A DNA stretch of 64,000 bases from an uncultured Gammaproteobacteria bacterium (GTDB lineage: Bacteria; Pseudomonadota; Gammaproteobacteria; Pseudomonadales; Pseudohongiellaceae), in NCBI GenBank assembly GCA_913060695.1, contig CAJXUA010000009.1:49255-113254 (forward strand). Reading direction: 5' to 3'. Below, piece after piece: positions 1 through 10,202 of this stretch; position 1 is the first letter of the stretch, and every line of letters starts with the position of its first letter. The notes beneath the pieces were generated by a model, which was not told where the DNA came from, ran no database searches, and saw nothing but the letters and a program-made list of their open reading frames with translations. Position numbers and translations under genes: made by a program.

Positions 1-246
1 TCAATACCAATTACTGCAGACGGCAAGTTTACCGAGCGCTTCTCACGCTATTCAGATACCGAGATTGTGTATCGCTTCACCGTCGAGGACGACAATCTTT
101 ATAGCCAAGCATGGACTGCGGAATTGAGCTACCATGCCACCGATGGCTCCGTGTATGAGTATGCTTGTCACGAAGGCAACTACGCCATGCCCGGCATTCT
201 GGCTGGGGCCAGACGACAAGATTGGGAAGCCTCCCAAGCGCAGTAA
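1..246 (+). CDS. C-terminal end of a hypothetical secreted or soluble protein (5' truncated by the window)
   Basis: An open frame runs from base 1 to a TAA at 244-246 with no start inside the window, so only the last 81 residues are visible. The end of the protein reads YEYACHEGNYAMPGILAGAR. I recognise this type of ending from hypothetical proteins that are common in Proteobacteria and Acidobacteria, but I know of no assigned function. Nothing in the fragment is catalytic by inspection. It lies 79 bp upstream of the Nudix gene on the same strand, and co-transcription is possible but not shown. Confidence 0.75.
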   Translation, partial: SIPITADGKFTERFSRYSDTEIVYRFTVEDDNLYSQAWTAELSYHATDGSVYEYACHEGNYAMPGILAGARRQDWEASQAQ

Positions 247-325
247 TTACAAGCAGCAATCTAGCACTGCAGCCTCCTATCAGAGGCTGCATACAATGTT
301 TGCTGAGCTCTCGAAGTGAAGCCCT

Positions 326-919
326 ATGAAGTTTTGTCAGCACTGCGCAGGACCTATTACTCACCACGTTCCAACCGGTGACGACAAGCCTCGCTTTTGC
401 TGCCTGCAGTGCGATGTCGTGTTCTATCAGAACCCTAATAACATTGTGGGAACCTTGCCGGTCTATGGCGATAAAGTATTGCTATGTAAACGGGCAATCG
501 AACCTCGACTAGGCAAATGGACCCTACCCGCTGGCTTCATGGAAAATGGCGAAACGACCTTGGCGGGGGCGATTCGAGAAACAGCCGAAGAGGCTAAAGC
601 GACAGTGCGAGAGCAAGATTGCCGACTCTATACACTGTTTAACCTCCCCTATATAAATCAGGTCTACTTATTCTTCCTTACTGAGTTACAAGAACCGAAA
701 TTCGCAGCAGGCGCAGAGAGCCTTGAAGTAGCCCTATTCGACGAACACGAGATACCTTGGGACGAACTTGCCTTTGCTGTTGTGAAGATCACCCTGCAGC
801 AATATTTCGAAGACCGCAAAAGCGCACTATTCCCAGTGCGAATGTTCAATTTGGAATACTCGGCCGAAAGACAGCTATCTACACAGCTAGTTAGTCATAG
901 TCACCAAAACGAGTGGTGA
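326..919 (+). CDS. Zinc-ribbon Nudix hydrolase
   Basis: This 197-residue protein begins with a short zinc ribbon holding CxxC pairs (CQHC near residue 4 and CLQC near residue 27). A Nudix domain follows from about residue 38. The Nudix box is complete: G-x5-E-x7-RE-x2-EE is visible in GFMENGETTLAGAIRETAEE near residues 71-90, giving the Mg-binding glutamates. Proteins of this build hydrolyse nucleoside diphosphate derivatives such as NADH or ADP-ribose, but the substrate cannot be read here. The ribbon resembles that of NudC-type NADH pyrophosphatases, while the protein is shorter than NudC. The start ATG has a GAAG about 6 bp upstream. Confidence 0.85.
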   Translation: MKFCQHCAGPITHHVPTGDDKPRFCCLQCDVVFYQNPNNIVGTLPVYGDKVLLCKRAIEPRLGKWTLPAGFMENGETTLAGAIRETAEEAKATVREQDCRLYTLFNLPYINQVYLFFLTELQEPKFAAGAESLEVALFDEHEIPWDELAFAVVKITLQQYFEDRKSALFPVRMFNLEYSAERQLSTQLVSHSHQNEW

Positions 920-1040
920 GAAACACTAATTTTCCGCACCACCACGCCTAAAAAAGCCGTAAGTTACTGTAATTAAATAAAATTAATTATTGGCACACGC
1001 ATTGCTATATTCACTGTGTCTCTTACAAAGGAAACTCATA

Positions 1041-1685
1041 ATGAATAAGAAAGCATTCGCGATAGTGGCTTTAGCGGCCACCTCTCTAAGCATTACGGCA
1101 TTGGCCTCAGAAGATGAAGTCATCCATTCCTATAGCTATTCCCTCACCGATATCAACGAGATCTATATAGAGGGCGGCATTGGCACCATGGAAGTGCTAC
1201 ACACCGACGGCAATGAATTGCGCGTGGAGCTAGAGCTGGAAGGCACGCGCCGTTATTTCGTTTTCAACAAACGCAGCGTAGAAGACATAGAGATCGAAGA
1301 CCGAGTACGCGGTGGCCGCCTCAGCTTACGACTCAATGAGGACGATCTCGATCATGTAAAAGCGCATTGGCGAGTAGAGATGCCGAGTGTTGCGCGCACT
1401 CATATTGAGCTAGGAGTTGGGCAAATCACTGCGGAGTTTGCCGATACTGAGTTGGAAGTTGAGGTCGGTGTAGGCGCCGGGGATATTACCTTAGCACGTA
1501 GTTATGTAGGTCGCGTAGAGGCCTCTGCAGGCGTCGGAAGCGCTGAACTACATGGCGCTAATGACACCGTCAGCAAACGGGCTATGGTCTCTGAGGAGAG
1601 TTATGGCTTTGGCAACGGCCATCATCGTGTGGAACTGAGTGTGGGTGTCGGTGAGATGAAAGTGCGCTTGGACGACGAGACTTAA
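1041..1685 (+). CDS. Secreted protein with adhesin-like/DUF4097-like beta repeats, function unknown
   Basis: The start was placed at the ATG of MNKKAFAIVALAATSLS because AAAGGAA lies 9 bp upstream and the first 22 residues form a clean signal peptide ending ALA-SE. An earlier in-frame TTG at 990 lacks such support. The mature part is acidic and rich in short beta-strand repeats of the form VEVGVGAGDI and VEASAGVGSAEL. That pattern is typical of the beta-solenoid seen in putative auto-transporter adhesin head or DUF4097 proteins. A periplasmic or envelope location is inferred from the signal peptide. Its stop overlaps the stop of the convergent yqfO-like gene by 4 bp. Confidence 0.7.
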   Translation: MNKKAFAIVALAATSLSITALASEDEVIHSYSYSLTDINEIYIEGGIGTMEVLHTDGNELRVELELEGTRRYFVFNKRSVEDIEIEDRVRGGRLSLRLNEDDLDHVKAHWRVEMPSVARTHIELGVGQITAEFADTELEVEVGVGAGDITLARSYVGRVEASAGVGSAELHGANDTVSKRAMVSEESYGFGNGHHRVELSVGVGEMKVRLDDET

Positions 1686-1993
1686 AAGTCCTCGACTCGA
1701 ATGACGTCAAAGGCAGGCTCCTCATAAGGGTGAGCCTGCCTTAGTGCGTCAATCACATCTGCAATGACTTCATCTGCACAGACCATCTCTACGCGATACT
1801 CAGCAACAGTCTCTAGCGCATCTTGCGCGCCGATGAAGGGCTTGCTACCCGTTAATGGGCGAAACTGGCCCTGTCCTAACACCTGCCAGGCGCAGTGTTC
1901 ATAATTCCCAATTCGACCTGCACCCGCGTCGAACAAGGCTGCCTTGACTGCCTCTACATGACTTTCGGGGATGTAGCAGCACAGTTTAAACAT
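1682..1993 (-). CDS. YqfO/NIF3-like small domain protein
   Basis: This protein has 103 residues starting MFKLCCYIPESHVEAVKAAL. It matches the small PII/CutA-like domain that is inserted in YqfO/Nif3 proteins and occurs alone in many gammaproteobacteria (GAGRIGNYEHCAW in the middle, AHPYEEPAFDV near the end). The biochemical role is unknown in this family. A longer frame opens upstream, but its first 22 residues overlap the end of purL, so I chose the ATG 5 bp after the purL stop. The gene sits directly behind purL and is probably co-transcribed with it. Its stop overlaps the stop of the convergent secreted-protein gene. Confidence 0.75.
   Translation of the reverse strand: MFKLCCYIPESHVEAVKAALFDAGAGRIGNYEHCAWQVLGQGQFRPLTGSKPFIGAQDALETVAEYRVEMVCADEVIADVIDALRQAHPYEEPAFDVIRVEDF
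1710..1742. other. Strong hairpin inside the end of the yqfO-like gene
   Basis: AAGGCAGGCTC (1710-1720) and GAGCCTGCCTT (1732-1742) are perfectly complementary over 11 bp with an 11-base loop. No T-tract follows on either strand. The hairpin lies 25 bp past the stop of the plus-strand gene and inside the last third of the convergent gene. It could slow or end transcription running in from the left. It may also simply follow from the codons for QAHPYEEPAF. Confidence 0.5.
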
Positions 1994-1998
1994 GGACT

Positions 1999-4900
1999 TT
2001 AGCCCAGCCAGTGACGCGCATTGCGGAACAGACGCAAGCTTGGCGCATCTTCGCGCCAATCATCCGGTCGATAGGAGTTCTGCACTGCGCGTATTACGCG
2101 CTCGGGGTGCGGCATCATGATTGTGACGCGACCATCGCTACTACACACGCCCGCGATACCCATGGGAGAACCGTTAGGGTTTTGTGGGTATTGCTCTGTG
2201 ACTTTGCCATAATTATCGACATAGTTGAGGGCAATATTGCCACTGCCCGCAAACGCATTCATCTGGCCAGATACTGCGAATTCCGCTTTACCTTCACCAT
2301 GGGCCACCGCTATCGGGAAGCGCGAACCCGCCATGCCCACGAGGAAGGCGGACGCCGACTCACCGACTTGAACTAATGTCGTACGGCCCTCGAACTGCTC
2401 GGATTGATTGCGCACAAAACGCGGCCAATTCTGTGCGCCGGGAATCAACTCGTGTAAGAGCGAGAACATCTGGCAGCCATTACAGACGCCAAGAGACAAA
2501 GTGCTCTCACGCGCAAAATAGTCTGCGAAGGCAGCACGCATCTTGTCGTTGTGCAGAATCGTCTTGGCCCAACCGCCGCCGGCGCCTAGTACGTCTCCAT
2601 AGGAGAAGCCACCACAGGCTACCAACACGTTAAACTCTTCTAGCGATACCCGCCCTGAGAGCAGGTCTGTCATATGGACATCCACTGCCTCGAAGCGCGC
2701 CCGATCGAAGGCCGCAGCCATCTCAACCTGACCATTCACGCCCTGCTCTCGCAACACTGCGACACGGGGCTTCGCACCTACATTGATAAAGGGCGCAGTG
2801 ATGTCTTCGTTCAAGTCGAAACTCAGTGCCACGCTTAGCCCTGGATCCTCGACGTCTAATAGATTGTCGAATTCCTGCTTCGCGCAATCGGAGTTATCTC
2901 GCATCGCTTGAATCTGATAGCTCGTCTCGCTCCAGAGTCGTTGCAACTGCACTCGGCTAGCTTCGAATATCAATTTGCCACCGTTGAGTACACGCACTTC
3001 ATCGCGCTTATTCGGGCTACCGATCAGGCGCGTACAGTCAGACAGGCCGTGTTGCTCTACGAGTTGCAACACAGTATTAAGCTGATCGCGGCGTACCTGA
3101 ATGACGGCGCCCACTTCCTCGCTGAACAGTGCTCGCACAGGATCTTTGTCGCTATCGTCTAACAGCTCTGCAACCTGAATATCGATACCAGTGTGGCCAC
3201 TGAAGGCCATTTCGGCCAAGGTCGTAAACACGCCACCATCGGAGCGGTCGTGGTAGGCCAACAACATAGACTCTTTGTTCAATTGTTGAACAAGAGCGAA
3301 GAAATTCTTAAGGTCTTGAGGATTGTCTAGGTCCGCAGGTGTGCAGCCGATCTCGCGATACACCTGCGCCAGCGCAGAACCGCCGATACGATCTTTGCCA
3401 TGTCCTAGGTCGATCAAGAGTAGATCTGACTCGCCTTGATCGGTCCGCAATTGTGGCGTCACCGTCTTGCGAATATCCGTAACCGGAGCAAAGGCGGAGA
3501 TCACCAAGGACATGGGGGCCGTAATACTCTTGCTCTCTTGAGCCTCGTCCCACACCATGCGCATCGACATCGAGTCTTTACCCACTGGTACGCAAATGCC
3601 TAGGGCCGGACACAGCTCCATGCCTACGGCCTTAACCGCATTGTAGAGCTTCGCATCCTCACCGGGATGCCCTGCCGCAACCATCCAGTTCGCGGATAGT
3701 TTGATCTCTGCGATATTGGCAATCGAGGCGCTGGCAATATTGGTGACCGCTTCCGCTATGGCCATACGAGCCGAGGCTGGGGCGTCGAGCAATGCCACTG
3801 GCGTACGCTCCCCCATGGCCATGGCTTCGCCACAGTAACCCTCTAAGGAGGCAGCAGTAACCGCCGCATCGGCAACGGGCACCTGCCAGGGGCCTACCAT
3901 CTGGTCTCGGCTCACCATTCCGGTGATGGAACGGTCGCCTATGGTAATCAGAAAGCTCTTACTCGCCACAGCGGGCAGACTCAGCACTCTGTTCACCGCC
4001 TCCGCTAACTCGATCTCTTCGGTGGCCAACTCCACTGCCGCACCGCTAATAGAGATGGCCTCGCGGTGCATGCGCGGTGGCTTACCGAACAGCACACTCA
4101 TTGGCAGATCGATAGGCTTATTATTGAAATGGGTATCTATCAATTCGATGTGGTCCTCTTTCGTAGTCTCACCGACTACTGCAAAGGGACAACGCTCCCG
4201 CGCACACAGGCTCTTAAATAGCGCAAGATCCTCGGGGCTTACTGCGAGCACATAGCGCTCCTGCGCCTCGTTACACCAGATCTCTAATGGCGACATCTGC
4301 GGCTCTAAGTTGAGAATATCCCGCAGCGAGAAACGCCCGCCTCTGCCTCCGTCTTTGACGAGTTCTGGCAGTGCGTTGGAAAGCCCACCGGCGCCAACGT
4401 CATGTATGAAAACGATCGGGTTACGCTCGCCCAGCTGCCAACACTGATCGATAACTTCCTGACAGCGGCGTTCCATCTCAGGGTTCTCACGCTGTACCGA
4501 GGCGAAATCCAAGTCCGAACTGCTTGCACCCGCCGCCATGGAGGAGGCAGCGCCACCGCCTAGACCAATCAGCATCGCCGGCCCACCAAGTACGATGAGC
4601 TTGGCGCCTACGGGTATCTCACCCTTGTCGATATGGGGCTCGCGGATATTGCCCAGACCGCCAGCGATCATGATGGGCTTATGGTAGCCACGCAGTTCAT
4701 TGCCGTTACCACTGTCGACGCGCTCTTCATAGGTGCGGAAATAGCCGCACAGATTTGGGCGGCCGAACTCGTTATTAAATGCCGCGGCGCCAACTGGCCC
4801 CTCGATCATGATGTCCAGAGCCGAGGCGATATGCGCAGGGCGACCGAAGTCCTCTTCTTCCCAAGGCTGTGGCAGGCTTGGGATGCGCAGGTTCGAGACA

Positions 4901-5919
4901 CTAAATCCGGCCAGGCCAGCCTTAGGCTTAGAGCCACGCCCGGTGGCACCTTCGTCGCGTATCTCACCACCACTGCCTGTAGCAGCGCCGGGGAATGGCG
5001 CTATCGCCGTCGGGTGGTTGTGGGTCTCCACCTTCATCAATATATGGATCGGCTCCTGAGTGTAGCCGTACTGCTTGGTCTGCGGATCAGGAAAGAAGCG
5101 CCCCGCTACGCTGCCGGTCATCACCGCCGCGTTGTCGCTATAGGCCGAGAGCACATTACTGGGAGACTTCGCATGAGTATTGCGGATCATTCCGAACAGG
5201 GAGTGCTCCTGTGGCTCACCGTCCAGTGTCCACGTCGCGTTGAATATCTTGTGTCGGCAGTGCTCGGAGTTGGCCTGAGCGAACATCATCAATTCGATGT
5301 CGTTCGGATTGCGGTTGAGATGATTGAAGCTTTCGTACAAATACTCGATCTCGTCTTGTGCCAACGCCAAACCCAAACTCTTGTTGGCCTCGGACAAGGC
5401 GATCTCCCCTCGACCCAATATATCGACTTCCTTCATTGGCCGTGGCTGCGCGCGTTCGAACAGGCTCAACGCGGCATCGAAGTCTGGCAAGACCGCTTGT
5501 GTCATGCGGTCATGCAGTAGGGTATCGAGAATGGCGATCTGCGTAATATCGAGCCGCTGCTTGGATTCAATTCGGTAAGCGATGCCCCTCTCAATACGGC
5601 GCACCTTCTTGAGGCCACAGTTATGCATGATGTCAGTAGCCTTACTCGACCAAGGAGAGATCGTCCCAGGGCGCGGCACCACAACACGCAGCTGTGCATC
5701 CAAGGCGCTAGTGTCGATGCTCGACTGAGTGGTCGAACCATAATCGAGCAAGGCGTTGATAAGATCCAATTCCGCCGGTTCGAGGGCTTCATCGCAATCG
5801 GCAAAATGAATAAAGCGCGCGTTAAGGGCATCCACCGCGGGTATGCGGGACTGGATAGTGGCGAGGAGTTTGGCATTTTTAAAGGCAGAGAGTGCCGATA
5901 CACCGGGCAAAACTAGCAT
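1999..5919 (-). CDS. purL: Phosphoribosylformylglycinamidine synthase (FGAM synthetase)
   Basis: PurL converts FGAR, glutamine and ATP to FGAM in the fourth step of purine synthesis in the cytoplasm. At 1306 residues this is the long single-chain form used by gammaproteobacteria. The N-terminal part ([15 protein letters not shown]) matches E. coli PurL. The ATP-grasp-like synthetase region contains [20 protein letters not shown] near residue 300. The C-terminal glutamine amidotransferase carries the nucleophile motif GVCNGCQ and ends with MMPHPERV. The ATG at 5919 was chosen over an in-frame TTG 9 bp upstream because it restores the usual N-terminus. The yqfO-like gene follows after 5 bp. Confidence 0.97.
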   Translation of the reverse strand: MLVLPGVSALSAFKNAKLLATIQSRIPAVDALNARFIHFADCDEALEPAELDLINALLDYGSTTQSSIDTSALDAQLRVVVPRPGTISPWSSKATDIMHNCGLKKVRRIERGIAYRIESKQRLDITQIAILDTLLHDRMTQAVLPDFDAALSLFERAQPRPMKEVDILGRGEIALSEANKSLGLALAQDEIEYLYESFNHLNRNPNDIELMMFAQANSEHCRHKIFNATWTLDGEPQEHSLFGMIRNTHAKSPSNVLSAYSDNAAVMTGSVAGRFFPDPQTKQYGYTQEPIHILMKVETHNHPTAIAPFPGAATGSGGEIRDEGATGRGSKPKAGLAGFSVSNLRIPSLPQPWEEEDFGRPAHIASALDIMIEGPVGAAAFNNEFGRPNLCGYFRTYEERVDSGNGNELRGYHKPIMIAGGLGNIREPHIDKGEIPVGAKLIVLGGPAMLIGLGGGAASSMAAGASSSDLDFASVQRENPEMERRCQEVIDQCWQLGERNPIVFIHDVGAGGLSNALPELVKDGGRGGRFSLRDILNLEPQMSPLEIWCNEAQERYVLAVSPEDLALFKSLCARERCPFAVVGETTKEDHIELIDTHFNNKPIDLPMSVLFGKPPRMHREAISISGAAVELATEEIELAEAVNRVLSLPAVASKSFLITIGDRSITGMVSRDQMVGPWQVPVADAAVTAASLEGYCGEAMAMGERTPVALLDAPASARMAIAEAVTNIASASIANIAEIKLSANWMVAAGHPGEDAKLYNAVKAVGMELCPALGICVPVGKDSMSMRMVWDEAQESKSITAPMSLVISAFAPVTDIRKTVTPQLRTDQGESDLLLIDLGHGKDRIGGSALAQVYREIGCTPADLDNPQDLKNFFALVQQLNKESMLLAYHDRSDGGVFTTLAEMAFSGHTGIDIQVAELLDDSDKDPVRALFSEEVGAVIQVRRDQLNTVLQLVEQHGLSDCTRLIGSPNKRDEVRVLNGGKLIFEASRVQLQRLWSETSYQIQAMRDNSDCAKQEFDNLLDVEDPGLSVALSFDLNEDITAPFINVGAKPRVAVLREQGVNGQVEMAAAFDRARFEAVDVHMTDLLSGRVSLEEFNVLVACGGFSYGDVLGAGGGWAKTILHNDKMRAAFADYFARESTLSLGVCNGCQMFSLLHELIPGAQNWPRFVRNQSEQFEGRTTLVQVGESASAFLVGMAGSRFPIAVAHGEGKAEFAVSGQMNAFAGSGNIALNYVDNYGKVTEQYPQNPNGSPMGIAGVCSSDGRVTIMMPHPERVIRAVQNSYRPDDWREDAPSLRLFRNARHWLG

Positions 5920-6021
5920 CGTTAGCAAGGGCCTTGAGTAGGGTTAAGTGCGGGTTCTTAAGGCTGGCAATGATACTTGATACGAGGCAAAAAAGTCAGG
6001 CCTAATTTAGCCGAGAATGGC

Positions 6022-6546
6022 TTAAGGGGCCGCCTGGAAGCGCCCTTCGGCTCGACTTAGGACGATACGCCCTTCGCTATCTTCGACCCAGAAATCCACA
6101 TAGTCGAGCGAGGTGATATCGCCCGGGCTGCCGCTAAGTTTGGGTGCGGCCTTCACTTTATAGATTTTGCCGCGCTCGGCATTGAAGGTGAGTGTGCGGC
6201 TCACCGTATCCCGTGAGGAGGCGTAATTAGCAATCGCAGGGGCGAGCCCCATGCGGGCACCCATATCCCAGTAATAGTACACCTCGACCTCGACCTCGCC
6301 CGGGCTTACCAATACCTCGTCCCACGCACGCGAGTTCTCAATTACGTGGCCGTCAACGCTCTGAAAGCGTACTGCATCCACATAGCTGTTCAGCCAATCC
6401 TTGCGATAGAAGTAGTCGCCACGCACGAGAGCAAGCTCAGATGTAGGCCGCTCATCACCGTCATAGGCTCGATAGGGGGTTTCCACCACCACACAGGAAG
6501 TCAGCAGAACAGCAGCTACAATGTAAGCCATTGCGCGGAGCACCAT
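6022..6546 (-). CDS. Predicted lipoprotein of unknown function
   Basis: The start was set at MVLRAMAYIVAAVLLTSC because CAAGG lies 4-8 bp upstream. This gives a standard lipoprotein signal with the lipobox LTSC near residue 18. A longer frame starts at 6600 without a ribosome site. The mature protein of about 157 residues is probably anchored in the outer membrane. Its middle (GEVEVEVYYYWDMG, then RTLTFNAERGKIYKVKA) has the beta-rich look of small PEGA-like or envelope-stress lipoproteins, but I do not recognise a family. It stands alone between purL and tadA, all on the minus strand. Confidence 0.65.
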   Translation of the reverse strand: MVLRAMAYIVAAVLLTSCVVVETPYRAYDGDERPTSELALVRGDYFYRKDWLNSYVDAVRFQSVDGHVIENSRAWDEVLVSPGEVEVEVYYYWDMGARMGLAPAIANYASSRDTVSRTLTFNAERGKIYKVKAAPKLSGSPGDITSLDYVDFWVEDSEGRIVLSRAEGRFQAAP

Positions 6547-6734
6547 GTGGCCTTGAAACTGTGGCGAATTGAATGGGATTTTAATAAGTCTGTTCCGCAT
6601 TGATTATCTTGCTAATGGCAGCCAAACAGGTGGTTTTGAGAGGGACCAGAATACGGCTGCAGCCGCTTTCGTGAATCCAGCAACGTTACTGCCATTAGAG
6701 CCGAAACTCAACCTTTAGTTCCGCCCCAGCCTTA

Positions 6735-7196
6735 CTAGCGGCGGCCTTTGAAGAAGTCACGCATCAACTGGGAACATCGCGGAGCGAGTATGCCTCCAAG
6801 ATACTGAAGGCGATGATTGAACCCCCCTTCATCCAAGAGACGTCGACCACTTTCAACGGCTCCGAAACGTGGCTCTGCCGCACCATAAATCACGCGCTCG
6901 ATTCGCGCATGCACCATAGCACCCACACACATAGTGCAGGGCTCGATCGTGACATAGAGTTGGCAACCGGGAAGTCGATAATTGGCCATGCGTGCTGCGG
7001 CGTCTCGCAGCGCCATTACTTCGGCGTGGGCGCTAGGATCATGACTACGAATGGGTTGATTAAAACCGGAGCCGAGCAATTCGCCTTGGGGGGAGACTAC
7101 AATAGCGCCGACGGGCACCTCGCCCACTAAGGCAGCCTGTTCCGCCAAGGCTATGGCCTGCTCCATCCAGTACTCATGGGATTGTGTGCCGGACAT
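6735..7196 (-). CDS. tadA: tRNA-specific adenosine deaminase
   Basis: TadA deaminates adenosine 34 of tRNA-Arg(ACG) to inosine and is essential in most bacteria. The 153-residue protein has the zinc site of the cytidine/deoxycytidylate deaminase fold: HAE at residues 57-59 supplies one ligand and the proton-shuttling Glu, and PCTMC at 86-90 supplies two cysteines. The ending RCSQLMRDFFKGRR is typical of TadA. In related genomes tadA lies between guaA and purL, as here, although several unrelated genes are inserted. Confidence 0.95.
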   Translation of the reverse strand: MSGTQSHEYWMEQAIALAEQAALVGEVPVGAIVVSPQGELLGSGFNQPIRSHDPSAHAEVMALRDAAARMANYRLPGCQLYVTIEPCTMCVGAMVHARIERVIYGAAEPRFGAVESGRRLLDEGGFNHRLQYLGGILAPRCSQLMRDFFKGRR

Positions 7197-7247
7197 GCGC
7201 GAGCTCGAGGTTTGGCCGGGGCATGCCCCACCGCTGTAGGCTAAAAC

Positions 7248-8168
7248 TTAAAGGGAGTTGCGATTGCTAGTGACTTTCAATACCTGACCGATCTGCAGCG
7301 CGTCGCCTGCAAGGTCATTGTCCTTACTGATCGCATCCACAGTTGTGCCATAACGCTTGGCAAGACGCCACAATGTGTCACCGCGACTTACGCGATGAGA
7401 AATCTCCGCATAGGAAGCGACCTCGTTTGCACGAGAAGTGTTAATTGGCTTGCTTGCCGGGGCAGGTATTTGGAGTTTCTGGCCGGCGATGATCATGTCA
7501 TTGCGCAGACCATTGCTGGCCTTCAACTGCGCGACGGATACGCCAGTGATAGTAGAGATGCGAGAGAGAGAATCGCCACGACGCACGACATATTCATGAT
7601 CGCTGGTAGAGCTATTGTCGGCTAAGGCGTGCACGACTTCTGGGAATACGGCTACATGGTAATGCGGGGGGTTGCGCTCACGGGTTACATCTAATACGTC
7701 TGCCGACTCCATGGAAAGCAATGTGCGCTCGAGCCAAGAGCGGCATTTGCCCAATGGAGGAATGCGCAAATCCACGGCCATGCCAGTAGGATGTACAGAA
7801 TCGCTTGCGGCATTATTAGGCTGTTTATCTATAGGGCGGGTAAGGCTAGTAACGGTGAGTTTCTCGCCGCAATTTGCGAAGTATTGCGAGCTGATTTGTT
7901 CGATGAAATTCTTAACTGGGGGTCTAGCGTAGGGGAAGGAGACATCGTGCAGTTCGAAATGGCGGTTGGCGTTGACGCGAACTAGATCGCCGGTGCTCAC
8001 AAATTCATTAACGTAAGAAGCGGTTTGCGCGAAGCCGTAGCCGTTCTGAAGGGCTACCTGATACTGACGCTCCATCGAATTTCGAGAGCCTTTCAGTGTT
8101 TGCGCCTGAGCGACACCTGAAGATAGGGTAATAATAGATGTCAGAACGATGAGGGCGATTTTGGGCAT
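7248..8168 (-). CDS. DUF5715-type M15-like peptidase with two LysM domains
   Basis: A signal peptide (MPKIALIVLTSIITLSS, ending AQAQ) leads into a domain with the metal-site pattern S-x-H-x2-G-x-A-x-D (SVHPTGMAVDL) and HYH about 45 residues later. This is the signature of M15/MepA-like D,D-peptidases that cut peptidoglycan peptides. Two LysM domains follow (EYVVRRGDSLSRIS and HRVSRGDTLWRLAKRYGTT) and would bind the glycan strands. The activity is inferred from these motifs. The second ATG was taken as the start because TAGGAT lies 7-9 bp in front of it; an ATG 9 bp upstream is possible. The protein is expected to be periplasmic. Confidence 0.8.
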   Translation of the reverse strand: MPKIALIVLTSIITLSSGVAQAQTLKGSRNSMERQYQVALQNGYGFAQTASYVNEFVSTGDLVRVNANRHFELHDVSFPYARPPVKNFIEQISSQYFANCGEKLTVTSLTRPIDKQPNNAASDSVHPTGMAVDLRIPPLGKCRSWLERTLLSMESADVLDVTRERNPPHYHVAVFPEVVHALADNSSTSDHEYVVRRGDSLSRISTITGVSVAQLKASNGLRNDMIIAGQKLQIPAPASKPINTSRANEVASYAEISHRVSRGDTLWRLAKRYGTTVDAISKDNDLAGDALQIGQVLKVTSNRNSL

Positions 8169-8378
8169 GTCGGCCATCCTACAAGATACGGTATTTTTGT
8201 TATCTGACCTGCGTGCAGCGGATTAGTTGCGGTGCGAATCCGACCCTGTGCAAACAGAACGAAATGTAGCGTGGACCCGATTCTATTGATTTGAGTAGAA
8301 TCTTGTCAAGGATTCTTACTTATCTTCTTGTTTTTTTTGTAAAACTCGCCACCAAAGAAGGTGTCCTTTCGTAACAAA

Positions 8379-8414
8379 CGGGCGGCCTCAGTTTTCAAAA
8401 CTGACGCTCGCCCG
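8379..8414 (-). terminator. Terminator-like hairpin downstream of the peroxiredoxin gene
   Basis: An inverted repeat pairs CGGGCG...TCAGTTTT with AAAACTGA...CGCCCG, with a small internal bulge. Read on the minus strand it lies 45 bp after the peroxiredoxin stop and is followed by TTTGTTACG, a weak T-tract. A separate run of eight T lies on the plus strand near 8331-8338. Confidence 0.6.
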
Positions 8415-8458
8415 CTTAATCAATATTCACTACATCGGCACTATTGCCCATGAACTCT

Positions 8459-9112
8459 TTATTTAGGGGATTTGGCGTAGCGTAAATACGGCAGTTTAAT
8501 GTCGAGTTCGCCGAATTTAGCCTTGGCCGCAGCGTCATCAAGACTAAGAGCAACTATGACATCTGCGCCTGGAACCCAGTTAGCTGGGGTCGCAATAGGC
8601 GCACCATCGGTCATCTGTATCGCATCAAGCGCGCGCAGTATCTCCGCGAAGTTGCGGCCCACGGACATTGGATAGGAGATCATCAAGCGAACCTTCTTGT
8701 CCGGACCGATAATAAACACCGTACGGACCGTTGCACTGTGGGCTGGCGTGCGACCATCGGGCAAGTAGGCATCGGCGGGTAACATGTCGTAGAGCTTAGC
8801 CACCTGCAAAGAGGTGTCGTCGATGATGGGGAAGTTCGCAGGCGCGCCAGCGAATGCCTCGATGTCACGCTTCCACTTCTTATGCTCCTCCACGCTGTCC
8901 ACGGAAACACCCATTACTTTCGTATTGCGCTTCTCGAACTCCCCTGCCAATTGTGCAACCGCGCCGAACTCAGTCGTACACACGGGCGTGAAATCTTTCG
9001 GGTGAGAAAACAAGATGGCATAGGAATCGCCAATCCAGTCGTGCAGGGTAATCTGCCCTGCAGTTGAGTCTGTCGTAAAATTCGGCGCTACATCATTTAT
9101 TCTGAGTGACAT
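8459..9112 (-). CDS. 1-Cys peroxiredoxin (Prx6/LsfA type)
   Basis: Prx6-type peroxiredoxins reduce peroxides and organic hydroperoxides with one catalytic cysteine. Cys45 sits in the expected context (HPKDFTPVCTTEF) and is the only cysteine in the 217 residues, so there is no resolving cysteine. The length and the long C-terminal domain (from about residue 165) fit the Prx6 subgroup rather than AhpC. AGGA lies about 5 bp before the ATG. The gene looks monocistronic, with 118 bp of upstream sequence in which I see no clear OxyR site and a hairpin downstream. Confidence 0.93.
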   Translation of the reverse strand: MSLRINDVAPNFTTDSTAGQITLHDWIGDSYAILFSHPKDFTPVCTTEFGAVAQLAGEFEKRNTKVMGVSVDSVEEHKKWKRDIEAFAGAPANFPIIDDTSLQVAKLYDMLPADAYLPDGRTPAHSATVRTVFIIGPDKKVRLMISYPMSVGRNFAEILRALDAIQMTDGAPIATPANWVPGADVIVALSLDDAAAKAKFGELDIKLPYLRYAKSPK

Positions 9113-9230
9113 CGTCCTACTCTCCGTGTTTCTGGTGAATGGAAAACCACTAGCTTATCAGCAACTCACGCCTCTCGATAACTATAAAAAACCTATATCT
9201 GTATCGACATTGAGATGGAGCCATTTTGCA

Positions 9231-10202
9231 TTATGGGTTTTGTTTCTTCGCGAACTTCTGCACACGCCGATTGATCACATCGGCGATATAGGCATTGCCT
9301 TGCGCGTCGACGGTCAAGGCATGGGCTTCACCGAACTGGCCGTTGCCGGTGCCCGGGCTGCCGATAGCGCCAAGTACATTGCCCTCCATATCCACCTTGG
9401 CTAGCTCGCCATCGAATCCGGTAGTAATGTACATATAGCCATCTTCATGTAGATAGATGGCACAGACCATCGCATCAAACTTCCACTCACGCAGCAGATT
9501 GCCGCTGGTGTCGAAACGTTGAATGCGCATGTTCTCGCGGTCTGCCACATGGAGCACATCGTTGCTATCAATCTCTATAGCATGGGCCGCCACGAATTCA
9601 CCCGGCCTGTAGCCCCGACTCCCCCACTGCGCAAGGAACTCCCCGGCCGAGTTGAACTTCATCACTCGCGGAGTATCACCACCATGCCCCTGTGCAACAT
9701 AGATGTTGCCCAGAGAGTCCAGTGCCACATCGTTAGGCTCGTTCAACACGTGCAGGCCTGAGCCCTCGTCCCACTCCCCCGCCTCTCCTTTAGTACCCAG
9801 CGTCATCAGTACATTCGCGTCGCTATCCAACTTCATCACCAGGTGATCCGCCACATCGGTCACCCACATATTGCCGCTGGCGTCGATGGACATGCCATGG
9901 GCGCGACGCAATAGATCGTCCGCGCCGAAGCCACGTACGAAGCGACCCTCTGGGTCGAATTCTAGGAAAGGGGGTGCGCTACGACTCAGCACAATGAGAT
10001 TACCCTGCGGGCTCATCGCCACGCCGGCATAGGAGGCTGCCTCCATAGAGTCCGGCAAGGCCAGTGCCTCTTTAAAATCCACTGCTTGGTAGTCTTGCAG
10101 CGTATAGGCACGCAATGGGAGCAGCGGGCGGATGGGGCGTTGTGCCTGGGCAATCGATGGGATTAGCACGAGTGCAACGCAGATCAGGGTTGTTATTCTC
10201 AT
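9231..10202 (-). CDS. Secreted NHL-repeat beta-propeller protein
   Basis: The ATG of MRITTLICVALVLIPSIAQAQ was chosen because GGAG lies 8 bp upstream; it gives a signal peptide cut after AQA. The remaining 300 residues contain about six NHL repeats, each with a pattern like G-x-IYVAQ-GD-x-RV-x-KF and ending FAKKQ. NHL propellers resemble the lyase domain of peptidyl-hydroxyglycine amidating enzymes and often act as binding scaffolds. No enzymatic residues can be confirmed here. A periplasmic or outer-surface location is expected. Neighbours give no functional clue. Confidence 0.8.
   Translation of the reverse strand: MRITTLICVALVLIPSIAQAQRPIRPLLPLRAYTLQDYQAVDFKEALALPDSMEAASYAGVAMSPQGNLIVLSRSAPPFLEFDPEGRFVRGFGADDLLRRAHGMSIDASGNMWVTDVADHLVMKLDSDANVLMTLGTKGEAGEWDEGSGLHVLNEPNDVALDSLGNIYVAQGHGGDTPRVMKFNSAGEFLAQWGSRGYRPGEFVAAHAIEIDSNDVLHVADRENMRIQRFDTSGNLLREWKFDAMVCAIYLHEDGYMYITTGFDGELAKVDMEGNVLGAIGSPGTGNGQFGEAHALTVDAQGNAYIADVINRRVQKFAKKQNP

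Noticed and set aside
4633..5520. 295-residue open frame on the plus strand
   Set aside because: It lies entirely opposite purL, has an unusual composition and shows no motif or ribosome site; it is a shadow of purL.
8178..8458. Possible small RNA or gene in the 281-bp gap
   Set aside because: Apart from the hairpin at 8379-8414 and a T-run there is no promoter, conserved RNA fold or coding frame that I can recognise.
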